This document shows positions 44,101-51,345 of a DNA stretch of 64,000 bases, piece by piece. Position 1 is the stretch's first letter, and each line of letters begins with the position of its first letter. Origin of the DNA: a virus; IMG/VR virus record IMGVR_UViG_3300046171_000231, positions 171,762 to 235,761 of that record, one strand, 5' to 3'. The notes under the pieces were generated by a model. That model was not told where the DNA came from. It saw only the letters and a program-made list of their open reading frames with translations, and made no database searches. Both the position numbers and the translations under genes were made by a program.

Positions 44101-46080
44101 ATCAGTTGTGAATTTTGCTTGATTATCTACAATACTTGTTATTTCAGCAGATACGTTACTTAATTCACCTTTAATTCTGTCACCAGTTCTTATTTTATAC
44201 TTACCATCAATTTTTATATAATCATTTCTTACTTCAATAACTTTTAAATCAGTAATGACATCGCCAATTATCAATGTTTCTTTTAATTCAAAAACACCTC
44301 TTGATTGAACTGGTTCAATTACTGGATACTTTTTCTTATTAATTAATGTAGCATATCCAGACTGGAATGTTTTAGCAATTCCAGGATTTGTTGTAACACC
44401 TGCTGTACTAAACTCTACTATACATTGAGTTCCAGCAGTGTAGTTAACTACATCGAAAAACTCATAATTATAATTATCGGAATTGTATCCAGTTCCTTCA
44501 ACGGTGGTAGTAGTGGATATTCCTCCACTTAAAGTACCAATTCCTGCTTCACCTACTCTTTGTATACCTTCAACATAAATTTCATCTCCAGTCGCAAATG
44601 GTTGAGTATCAAATCCATTAATTGGAGTTTCAAGGAAACAAGTTACAATACCAGAATTACTAATTAAAACTGAGTTAATTCCAACACCATTTGAATTGTT
44701 AATTGAAATTATCTTATGTACAACTGAGTCTAATCCAGTAACAGGTGATAATACATCAACTTGTGATATAGTTTGGTTAGGTGTTCTAGCTTGTAAAGAG
44801 AGATTATCAACAACTGTATTTGATATAGGATTGAATACAATTAAGTTAGGTGTGCTCATATAATCAGCACCACCACTTACAATATTAACTGAATCAATAA
44901 TATCGAGATTATCAATATTAACAACAGGTGATATAAATGCCTCTGGACTTAAGGTTTTATCTGAAGAATATTCATAACCTATATCAACTGTTCTTATTTT
45001 TTTAATTCTTCCAATATTTCTTGAAGAAGCAATTATATTTGCATCAGTTCCACTTACACTATTAATCTTTTTAAATTGAGGTAATTTTTTATAGTTAAAT
45101 CCTGGTGAAACTATTTTTAAATCTTTTATCTGACCGTGAACTGCTGTTGACTTGGTAGAGTATTCTAATTTTTCACAATCACTATTTGTATAACTTAAAA
45201 ATTCTGGTATTACAGGTGAAAAATCAAAGGTGTCATCAGTTACGTTAAATATTTTATACTCATTATTATACTTACTATCAATAAATCTTATTTCTGAATA
45301 ATTTGATACCTCAGTATCTGCAGTGCTTATAAATCCACCTTTGGTTAAACCATAATATAGTGTACCTGGCGAAGATGCTGAGTATTGAACTGTAAGTGCA
45401 GCACCTATAGGATCGGTATTATTAGTAGCAATACCAACTGTACCACCAGTACCAACATTAAATGCACTTGAATCTTGTGAACTTAAATATTCGTTTGTGA
45501 GATTTCTGTCATAAAATAATTTAAAGTCAAAATTTAACAAGGTACTACTTGTTAATCCAAAGTTTAATTTTGAATTTTTAACAACATCAATTCTTGGATT
45601 AATTAATGCAATTGATTGATTTCCACCAGTGTTTGCTGTTATATTTACAGTTCTTACTGGATTTGATTTGTTATCTTCAATAGTCTCTGAAAGTTGGAAT
45701 CTTCTACTACTAACTCTATTAACAAAGTATGTTCCTGTACTTAATCCAGTTGCAGCACCATCATAAAATACTTTATCTCCAGTTTCAAATCCATGATCAA
45801 CTATATCAATCTGATTAGTTTCAATATCAGAGGCAGTAAATAATATTGGATCAATAATTAACTTTTCAAATTCAGAATTGTAATTAACAGACACAGGAGT
45901 TGTGGTACCATTTCCAACATTTAAACTAGGTACTACATTCATTCTGATAGTATCACCTTCAACTAGATTATGAGTAGTTGTATTTGCTGCAGATACATTT
46001 GTTGATACTGTTGTTGTAATTTTATCAATATCACCAGTTATTTGTTTTTTATCTGTTTGGAAAGAAATATAATCCTGAAG
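38167..46080 (-). CDS. Giant baseplate-region structural protein (gp7 position), main C-terminal fragment
   Basis: About 2,640 residues in an uninterrupted frame; the sensible sequence begins at FQTDKKQITGDIDKITTTVS. It is built of many beta units: 'GIGT/GIGS' loops, 'N-G-GY' units (VNAGFGYSNVTPPQVIINLP), and two copies of a unit with a Cys and a YPR motif (CDKDSNNSTHCYPRATDP and CSKDNFFSDHPYPRSVSK). Ordered fibre-like modules with LFINGVFQTPK and FINGVLQEPSSAYTFEGG follow, each a phage 'INGV.Q.P' surface domain. It ends GLRSSGAIRVFGI. Position between gp6 and gp8 equals that of T4 gp7, but no clear gp7 sequence is seen. Confidence 0.8.
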   Translation of the reverse strand, partial: LQDYISFQTDKKQITGDIDKITTTVSTNVSAANTTTHNLVEGDTIRMNVVPSLNVGNGTTTPVSVNYNSEFEKLIIDPILFTASDIETNQIDIVDHGFETGDKVFYDGAATGLSTGTYFVNRVSSRRFQLSETIEDNKSNPVRTVNITANTGGNQSIALINPRIDVVKNSKLNFGLTSSTLLNFDFKLFYDRNLTNEYLSSQDSSAFNVGTGGTVGIATNNTDPIGAALTVQYSASSPGTLYYGLTKGGFISTADTEVSNYSEIRFIDSKYNNEYKIFNVTDDTFDFSPVIPEFLSYTNSDCEKLEYSTKSTAVHGQIKDLKIVSPGFNYKKLPQFKKINSVSGTDANIIASSRNIGRIKKIRTVDIGYEYSSDKTLSPEAFISPVVNIDNLDIIDSVNIVSGGADYMSTPNLIVFNPISNTVVDNLSLQARTPNQTISQVDVLSPVTGLDSVVHKIISINNSNGVGINSVLISNSGIVTCFLETPINGFDTQPFATGDEIYVEGIQRVGEAGIGTLSGGISTTTTVEGTGYNSDNYNYEFFDVVNYTAGTQCIVEFSTAGVTTNPGIAKTFQSGYATLINKKKYPVIEPVQSRGVFELKETLIIGDVITDLKVIEVRNDYIKIDGKYKIRTGDRIKGELSNVSAEITSIVDNQAKFTTDFSNRQEYGWLDDIGKLNEDYQVIPDNDYYQNLSYTVKSSIEWEKFVNPINRLVHPSGLKNFSDTTITSNIEVGFGTVRESNQSVVLDVGNVLELNDKQRVDAINNFDFAKDYDSRINGSKFLTLQNRTLTDFTRCKTNRVLLHDDISDDFSSEGFESTNTVIEPLIEDFANYLVQIIDPDTFDIQFSEIVTLTTENDAFILEKTTDFTTLKLGDFSTEILATGTKNLLFTPTEKFLKDHDIKLLKIDFNTDLTGIGTNGIGSVDLTGVNAGVGSTTVGFTTSSIIEVPSYDFNSLHASVLVQDSLTKEMNYNEVIVDYDGTDTTISQTYVDTSSGLSNSVVGVITARVENNLVKLQVENDRVNPLTVRSNVVGLGSTASGIGTYRFSVAGQPAGAERSARLESGYVTGTASTITYATINKLIDSTVKSLVRVSCGETSAVHQVISIRDVDDILTVQYPFVSAGSTTGIGTFGGEISGDNINLRFYPDAEFDSLIEVQSYNQILYTASDFENTPPDLTYGTVNQKVFLTTYDGAAGLRANKKDFVLKHNEVPIYSKTFNPVGTISTTTSVVSIPSHFFNTNEELTYTPDSTFIGIAGTAISIGSTSNIAGVVTTLLPSTVYAKVIDENRFELYTRPEYVSTGIAVTFSGFGGGNSHKLTMRKQLTKTIIGLDGVVQQPVSFTSITHNLDSNIGIGLSQFVLSGIGSVAPTDFLKIDDEYVKVTEVGFSSVSEGVINDSTDVALGIATLPVVKVERGQLGIAATSHLANTTARVHRGAFNIVESSVFFAEPPKGNNRSRRDETNLPFVKADFSGRTFLRSNYTTNMLFDDISDNFTGIGKTYSLTVGGANTSSGIGVGNGVLFINGVFQTPKTINNTGNNYEFISDTTAGISTVEFSGITSTNGDFIVSEFDINQNQVPRGGLIVSLGSTPGTGYAPLQGAKVKAFKNATGGLTSIVGIGTSSGFNLGIQTAAYDNLTGIITVTTNSVHGFGLERPNTVKLKGLEFVCPKTVVGTPTNATYNPATGVLVLTIANHGLANGDAVVLDTGSICFTCDKDSNNSTHCYPRATDPAAGQYLTVSNRTTNTFRVNVGASAASDQYVHTFVSAAANSVKTIGGGGYVGVTTTIFQDHERPLFVVGIVSDRTFEVQAGASTIPHTYQGGGNAYEFFEDLTFGSGYRGGSVAIGVTDQAYVHRFVSAGVGSIRQSNFAGNAFTATNAVYTSHTGTLVLTIPSHGLTTSDTVGIDTGGLVFKCSKDNFFSDHPYPRSVSKTSFPNSDPIAGIQTAITATTTNTITLNVGQGGGGGTGAVVTATVGVGGTLAFNIVSAGTSYVNPEIIIPEPNYDNLPIIGVSRQGIGATTDSGSLLLVDVKVSAAKTTVGIGSTTFEISEFSIARPGHSFKVGDKFKPVGLVTASHLSAPIQEFELEVTQIFQDKFSAWQFGEIDFIDSIQNLQDGSRTRFPLFFNGQLLSFEKDLNNSRSQLIDLNSVLLIFINGVLQEPSSAYTFEGGTTFEFVEAPRPEAKVDIFFYKGQDGVDVDTADIQQTVKIGDELRLFKHPVGFTTSQEAERTLKELLGAKLVETDIYTGAGIDENNNKPIRWTKQKVDIILGGKKIDKSREILEPQVYPTSKIIGDYTTTSGTQNTNGIFVDDAEVFFYEKGDHLTATNPDETDGDYNLEYNTVDALVTSGEVNVGASATAIVSAAGTITSIDITNVGSGYDSATVKISSPLVGVATFIQSDGTVGVATTATASATITNGSISAINVTNAGFGYSNVTPPQVIINLPTFKTEKITSISNVEGFTGIITGISTTTVSGQSALKFFFRADKAANSLLVNYPVFIKDTTVGTGITSVDTHNSSIVGIGSTFLDNIYKVHAVASTGENGEITCNIQNGQITGVGAGLTGNFNNSNPGIATHLGRISWGRIYNASRSSSPISIGVTGLTVNSGLATFPTIQRKNYTTSSLRGLRSSGAIRVFGI
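40250..41080. repeat. Internal repeat units with Cys...YPR motif
   Basis: Two copies of a roughly 75-residue unit are encoded here: 'V-TIANHGL/TIPSHGL', then a Cys-Lys-Asp segment, H-YPR, and 'T-T-NT----VNVG'. The upstream one lies about 40855-41070 and the downstream one about 40240-40465. Both belong to the giant protein at 38167-46080. Confidence 0.6.
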
Positions 46081-46361
46081 AAATTCCAGAATTAGATCCA
46101 TTGCTATAAAAATATAAACCCTCACTTGTACTTCCAATTCCAACTCTAGTAGTTAAAATACCAATATTATCTTGACCTTTATTAATAACATATACATCGA
46201 GTGAATTTTGTCCTAAATGTGGTACTTTAAATTCAGTCACTAATGGTGTAGTACCTACATCAAACCTATTTGCACCATTTCTTTTATTTAATGTAATTTT
46301 TTGACCTGTCTTAAATGGATGGTTTGGAATACGGATTGTTCTTGTTGGTATTGATACTACT
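46049..46361 (-). CDS. Giant structural protein, fragment 5
   Basis: The frame reads EVVSIPTRTIRIPNHPFKTG, KITLNKRNGANRFDVG, TEFKVPHLGQNSLDVYVINK and SNGSNSGISSGLYFF before a stop at 46049. Upstream it joins fragment 4 if one T is added on the minus strand at 46367-46369. Downstream it joins the main fragment if one base is removed at 46059-46063. PNHPFKTGQKITLNKRNG repeats the 'tGqkV-ys' type unit seen elsewhere in the protein. Confidence 0.65.
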
Positions 46362-46628
46362 TCTTTAAATCACCAACAAAGGTGTCTACATCTACAGCAC
46401 CACCATTTGTAGTTCCAACACCAACTGATTGAGGACCATTAAAGTAAATTAACTGATTTGGTTCTGATTCAAATTTTGTTGTTTTAACAGGTATACTAAT
46501 TTTATTATTCAGGGCATCAACATTAGATCCAGCAGTATGTGCGACACCTGTATGTCTTAATACTCTAATAACTTTCCTTTGATCAAATACATCTAATACT
46601 CTTACTTCCTCAACATCTATTACATTTC
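46357..46628 (-). CDS. Giant structural protein, fragment 4
   Basis: The sensible frame begins at VIDVEEVRVLDVFDQRKVIR and runs through VLRHTGVAHTAGSN and ESEPNQLIYFNGPQSVGVGT to DTFVGDLKK. The indel joining it to fragment 3 lies in the run at 46625-46630. The segment 'RVLRHTG-AH-AGS-V' is a repeated element in such cyanophage proteins. Confidence 0.65.
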
Positions 46629-48427
46629 CCTGAACCAATTCTAATAGAACCACCTATTGCAACATTAGTTGGTAATCTGTTTACATGTATATCTTGAATT
46701 AAACCATTGCCAGATCCAATTGTCATTGTTTTTGAAAGTCCAACTCTATTAGTTGTGACACCAACTTTAAATGAATTAGTTAAATTTACGATAGAGCTAC
46801 TTAACCCAGATATGGATACGGATGTTTGATCATTCAACTCCATAAATGGTAAAAACTGTGCTGTTACTTCGTCATAATTATTCCAAGTAAAAATAGCATT
46901 TTCAAATGTATTAATAGTTGTATCAATACGAGAAATTCCAATACCAACTATCTCATCAACTTCTGCACGGAATCCAGAACCATTTGTTCCTTCATCATCA
47001 AAATCTGTGGTGTCTCCCACTTTATATCCTGTACCACCATTTAAAATTGTAAATCCATCAACACCACCCTTAGTGACCGCTTCAATTTTTGAAATTTGTC
47101 TTATCTTTTCATAAGATTCTATGACAAAATCATTACCTGCAAATTTTTCATCTACATTGTATGGTAAAGTATTTCTTCTTAATCCAGAATTATTAAAATC
47201 AAATTCTTGATTTAATATTTGATTTTCTGCTATAAATGGTGAACGATATGTATTACCAATAAAGTATGGATATTTACCCTCTAATTTGTTTGTACCTGTT
47301 CCTAATCCAACAGTAGAGAAGTATGCGTATACACCATTTGGAAATTCTGGTGTTTTTCCAAATCTTCCGTTATGAATGTCTAAATCACCAGTTCCATTAT
47401 ATACATGATCTTCGACAAAAAATCCTGCAGAATAACCTGGTGGACGATTTGTAACTCTATTAATATCAGTTACATATGATGGTGTGATTATTTTTAATGT
47501 AGAGTTAATATTATCTGGATCTGAATATCCAAAAGGACCATATATTGGATTTCCATCATATGCCCAACCAACAATTGGTGAGTGACCTGTTATATTACTA
47601 AATTCACCACTTGAAGTGACATTAAATGTATTTTCAAAATTATTAGCAATATCTTGAGAGTAACCTAATATACTGAATCTTAATGTATCTTCTTTTGTAG
47701 ATAAGAATGAATCCCCAAATCTGTGAGTATTATTCAATGTTAGAGATCTAACTCTTGCTGCGTATGATCCGTTGGAACCTCTTGGAAATCCCCTTACCTC
47801 TGTTGATACGCTACTATAACCAATACCTGTGTTTGTTACTATAGCATCGATAACCTGTCCATTTTGAATAACTGGACGAACAACAGCACCTGCACCACCA
47901 CCTGTTGACGTAATTCTAATTTCAGGACTTGAATTATATTCTCTTCCTCTATTAACAACAGCTACATCTGTAATTCTTCCATTTACAATAATTGGTTTAA
48001 ATTCTGCATACCTACCATTTTCAATAGTAACTTTAGGAACAACTTCTTTATCTAAAGTGGTAGAACCATAATTTGTTCCTTCTTCATAAAGATATCCACC
48101 AATTAATTCACCAGTTACTACAGGAGTAATTACAATATTACCAGTAATTGTTGAACCATAAGAAACATCAACATTTACTGTAATCTGAGGAAAATTAAAT
48201 ATTTGGAATCCTTCACCACCAGATTCAAAATTAATATATTTACCTCTATTAAAATCTACTGTTGAAGTTCCTCCAATTCCAGCGTCTGCTAATTGGAATG
48301 TATCGTTTGTTAATTTATTAATGTAATAAGATGATGTTGTTGATAATCCCTGTATCGGTGTAGTTTCTGCAGAATATTCAACTATCTCCCCACTGATCAA
48401 AACCATGATTCTTAAATGAAACAACAT
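46610..48427 (-). CDS. Giant structural protein, fragment 3
   Basis: Open frame of 605 codons in which the sensible sequence begins at GEIVEYSAETTPIQGLSTTS (about 48388) and ends SIRIGSGKCNRC. It contains YINFESGGEGFQIFNFPQI, NRGREYNSSPEIRITSTGGG, FSNITGHSPIVGWAYDGNPI and YGPFGYSDPD. The 'GWAYDGNPIYGPFGY' string is the signature of the YHYH-type domain that is frequent in marine phage and bacterial surface proteins, and MDVGNPI-like fragments confirm the frame. Confidence 0.75.
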   Translation of the reverse strand: MLFHLRIMVLISGEIVEYSAETTPIQGLSTTSSYYINKLTNDTFQLADAGIGGTSTVDFNRGKYINFESGGEGFQIFNFPQITVNVDVSYGSTITGNIVITPVVTGELIGGYLYEEGTNYGSTTLDKEVVPKVTIENGRYAEFKPIIVNGRITDVAVVNRGREYNSSPEIRITSTGGGAGAVVRPVIQNGQVIDAIVTNTGIGYSSVSTEVRGFPRGSNGSYAARVRSLTLNNTHRFGDSFLSTKEDTLRFSILGYSQDIANNFENTFNVTSSGEFSNITGHSPIVGWAYDGNPIYGPFGYSDPDNINSTLKIITPSYVTDINRVTNRPPGYSAGFFVEDHVYNGTGDLDIHNGRFGKTPEFPNGVYAYFSTVGLGTGTNKLEGKYPYFIGNTYRSPFIAENQILNQEFDFNNSGLRRNTLPYNVDEKFAGNDFVIESYEKIRQISKIEAVTKGGVDGFTILNGGTGYKVGDTTDFDDEGTNGSGFRAEVDEIVGIGISRIDTTINTFENAIFTWNNYDEVTAQFLPFMELNDQTSVSISGLSSSIVNLTNSFKVGVTTNRVGLSKTMTIGSGNGLIQDIHVNRLPTNVAIGGSIRIGSGKCNRC

Positions 48428-48644
48428 TTAATGATGTTGAGATTCCAATAGGTTTTACTCTCAATTTTCGATGAGTGTATCCTGATCCCTCTTCTAAAAC
48501 TTTAACTGCAACTAGAGTGTTTTCTACTTTCTGTTCTAACTTATGAATACCACTTGCAGCAGTGTCTGTTGATAATCCAACAGTGTTTATACCTGCAGTT
48601 CCAAATAATGCATCTGTTGGAGTATTAAATTTCTTACTGTAGAT
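48378..48644 (-). CDS. Giant structural protein, fragment 2b (frame-shifted segment)
   Basis: Between fragments 2 and 3 the third frame reads FNTPTDALFGTAGINTVGLS, TDTAASGIHKLEQKVENTLV, AVKVLEEGSGYTHRKLRVKP and IGISTSLNVVSFKNHGFDQW, ending at a TGA at 48378-48380. It has no start codon of its own. It is needed to connect the flanking fragments and requires indels in the runs at 48627-48632 (AAATTT) and 48388-48391 (CCCC). Confidence 0.65.
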   Translation of the reverse strand: MYSKKFNTPTDALFGTAGINTVGLSTDTAASGIHKLEQKVENTLVAVKVLEEGSGYTHRKLRVKPIGISTSLNVVSFKNHGFDQWGDS

Positions 48645-49099
48645 GGATTCACAGATCTTACATAATATGGTGCACCGTCAGATAATGTGCCACTAATTTT
48701 ATTTTCAAGATCATATGCAGTTCCAATACCGATTGGACTGTTTCCATTAGATCCATAATATACGAGTTGCCCATCAGTTAAATTATGATTAGATTTAAAG
48801 GTAATAGTTTCATTTACTATATCAACCCCACCATTAAAGAAAATATCTCTGCTATCAAATAGAAGTTCTCTGTTTCTAGTTCCTAATATTGGTTGTAATA
48901 CACATCCATTTCCGTTACCACCTGTTAATGAAATACTTGTTACTTGATCAATATCAAATTCTTGAGGATCAACAAATACTTCTTTGACTGTACCCTGAAT
49001 TACTGGTTCAACAGCAGCACCAACTCCACTACTTGTTTCAATACCAACAATTGGTGGATTTAAAATATCGTACCCACTTCCACCATTTAATAAGGTCAA
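48587..49099 (-). CDS. Giant structural protein, fragment 2
   Basis: Reads LTLLNGGSGYDILNPPIVGI, EPVIQGTVKEVFVDPQEFDI, LTDGQLVYYGSNGNSPIGIG to SDGAPYYVRSVNPSTVR, after which the remaining codons to the stop are out-of-frame sequence. Its TTG codon overlaps the stop of fragment 1 (TTGA), but the protein domain is cut in mid-unit at this point, so this is a frame break and not a true start. Confidence 0.65.
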   Translation of the reverse strand: MTLLNGGSGYDILNPPIVGIETSSGVGAAVEPVIQGTVKEVFVDPQEFDIDQVTSISLTGGNGNGCVLQPILGTRNRELLFDSRDIFFNGGVDIVNETITFKSNHNLTDGQLVYYGSNGNSPIGIGTAYDLENKISGTLSDGAPYYVRSVNPSTVRNLILQQMHYLELQV

Positions 49100-51342
49100 C
49101 TGGACTCTAAAGGACCATAATATATTTGATTATCTGAAATAGGTGAACGAATTTGAACACCGTTGATTAATATTCCAATATCATTTGTAGGTATATCTTG
49201 ATTTGATGCTACAAAAAGATTTTGTGATAAAGGAAATTTCCTTATAATTTTATCTGGTTCTAATACTCTACTTGAATGTTTCTGTAAGACAAATCTATGA
49301 ATATCAGTTGTGGATGTAGTTGGACCAACTTGAACTGTACTTGCAGATCCGATTTGAGCTAAAGAATTAAATATTCTAATTTTTGTAATGTCTTGACCTG
49401 GTTCGGGTATAACAGGGTCTACAAAGTATGTTCTTCCAGTATCTAAACCAATCAGTCCTCCACCTTCGGGTTGATATGTAACAGCATCACCTTGTATAAA
49501 TTTTATATTTCTTGAAAGAGGAAAATTAATAAAACTGTATCGGTCATTTAAAGGATTAAATGCGTCTAATCCAGCAGCAGTTCCTCCAGTAAGAGTCTCT
49601 TCAATAATATCAGTTGTTATATCATAACTTGGTAGAGAATTTGATGCAACATAACCATCAGTGTTTCCATCAACATAAACACTTAAAGTGTCTGCAATAA
49701 TATTATCATTACCCTTTACTATAGATACACCTGTACTAGATGCCTTTTCAATTTTTCTACGAATATCATATTCTTGATTTGCATTTTGTGTAAATCCCGC
49801 AATGTTTGAAACTGTTATCTGATTTAATGTTGTGTTAATACTCGCAACAGTACCACTACCAGCAATAACCTGTTCATTTCTCTTTAAGATATCGAATCGA
49901 TCACCAACTTTAAGAGATGATTTATCAATTAGTGTTTTTAAAGTAAATGTTGAACTACCTACTGGAATATCAACTTGAAATCTTGAACTTGTATTGTAAA
50001 TCCATGAATTTGCAAAAATTTGTTTATAATTTTCACTATCATTTTCTATTTTTTCACCAATATTTTTAACGAAGAAGTTTTCACCTTCATTAATTAAACT
50101 AATATCTGTAATTGGAACTAACTCAGATAATACACCAGTAATTCTTAAATCAACTCTTTTTGTTAAATCTCCATTTTCATATCCAAAGATAGTCTCATTA
50201 TCTCTAAGATCATCTGCAGTTCCTATACCAACTGCTACACCAGTGCATCCAAAAAATTGATTTATTGATTTTGAAGTATAATCAATTTTAGAATTAGATC
50301 CACTAATGACAGTTCCAGTAGTACCAAAACCAACAGTTGAATCAACATTTATTATTGTTGCACCTGCATCAACTTTATCAAGAACTCTAGTCTTGCCTGG
50401 TACTGTGAATACACCTTCAATTAAGTCACGATCACTAAATCCAACAAATAATGCAATTTTATAATAATTTCTACCTTCACGTTTAATTATTTCAACTTCT
50501 GAAACTGATGCATTAGTTGAAGTATCTGTTGATTTGAATATTGTTTGACCTGTTAAGTTTTGAGGTTCACCAGTTCCAATTACATCAGCAACTACAACTT
50601 CACGACGTATAAATTCTGCATCAGATGGTTTTATAAGATTACCCTCTAAGTCAATTATTCTTGCTTCAACTCCATATAATACTTTGAATAAGATTCTTAC
50701 AGATTCTTCAATACCTTTTGATTGATAAAATGAACGAGCAAACTTTACAAAATTACCTACATCTAAGGTTGTTGCAAAATCATTATTTTCTAAACCTGGT
50801 AAGAAGGTTTTCTTCATTTTTTTGAAGAATTCCTGAATGAATAATACAGATAAGTTTGTTAATGATGATCCAGATGTATGAGAGGTTGCTGATGTTTGAT
50901 TAAATTTTAAACTCTCACGATTAATTTCAAGTAAAGAAGAAGAAATACCAACATTATATCCTGTAATTCCACTAAATCCACGAATACATCCAGTAAATGT
51001 TGTTGAAGTTATTCCAGTGTAAGATATAATTTCATCATCTATTTTAAGTAATCCATATTCAGATGGAAATCCTTTTGTACTAGGAACAGTTATAGTTGTA
51101 TCAGTAGTAGATATTCCTGCAGAAATAGTTGTAATTCCAACAACTACTTCAGGAACTAAATTATCTACTTTTAAATATTGATCAAGATTCGTAATTAAAT
51201 CAGATGCACCACCTTGAAACTCTTGTGAAATATAATATTGCTTTAAAAACTCTGTAGCATTAGGAAAATCAGATACCACAAATTCTGGTAACTGATTCTC
51301 AATAATGGTATTGACTTGTATTCTTTTGTCAATTTGTGACAT
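49096..51342 (-). CDS. Giant structural protein, N-terminal fragment (748 aa)
   Basis: Starts MSQIDKRIQVNTIIENQLPE with FVVSDFPNATEFLKQYYISQ, the usual N-terminus of the large cyanophage structural protein encoded after gp6. It includes LKIDDEIISYTGITSTTFTG and GCIRGFSG, a unit repeated in the protein, KTFLPGLENNDF and RSFYQSKGIEESVRILFKVL. The ORF ends IYYGPLESS where the next frame continues with TLLNGGSGYD. All six fragments together would give a protein of about 4,390 residues from 38167 to 51342. It sits 3 bases after gp6, so it is the next gene in the baseplate operon. Confidence 0.85.
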   Translation of the reverse strand: MSQIDKRIQVNTIIENQLPEFVVSDFPNATEFLKQYYISQEFQGGASDLITNLDQYLKVDNLVPEVVVGITTISAGISTTDTTITVPSTKGFPSEYGLLKIDDEIISYTGITSTTFTGCIRGFSGITGYNVGISSSLLEINRESLKFNQTSATSHTSGSSLTNLSVLFIQEFFKKMKKTFLPGLENNDFATTLDVGNFVKFARSFYQSKGIEESVRILFKVLYGVEARIIDLEGNLIKPSDAEFIRREVVVADVIGTGEPQNLTGQTIFKSTDTSTNASVSEVEIIKREGRNYYKIALFVGFSDRDLIEGVFTVPGKTRVLDKVDAGATIINVDSTVGFGTTGTVISGSNSKIDYTSKSINQFFGCTGVAVGIGTADDLRDNETIFGYENGDLTKRVDLRITGVLSELVPITDISLINEGENFFVKNIGEKIENDSENYKQIFANSWIYNTSSRFQVDIPVGSSTFTLKTLIDKSSLKVGDRFDILKRNEQVIAGSGTVASINTTLNQITVSNIAGFTQNANQEYDIRRKIEKASSTGVSIVKGNDNIIADTLSVYVDGNTDGYVASNSLPSYDITTDIIEETLTGGTAAGLDAFNPLNDRYSFINFPLSRNIKFIQGDAVTYQPEGGGLIGLDTGRTYFVDPVIPEPGQDITKIRIFNSLAQIGSASTVQVGPTTSTTDIHRFVLQKHSSRVLEPDKIIRKFPLSQNLFVASNQDIPTNDIGILINGVQIRSPISDNQIYYGPLESS

Positions 51343-51345
51343 AAA

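Noticed and set aside
49096-49099. A true TTG start with TTGA overlap for the fragment at 48587-49099
   Set aside because: The protein unit is interrupted in its middle at this point; the overlap is better explained as a chance result of a frame break.
38167-51342. Annotation of the giant protein as a sequence homologue of T4 gp7
   Set aside because: Only the position between gp6 and gp8 supports it; no gp7 sequence features were seen, so no symbol is given.
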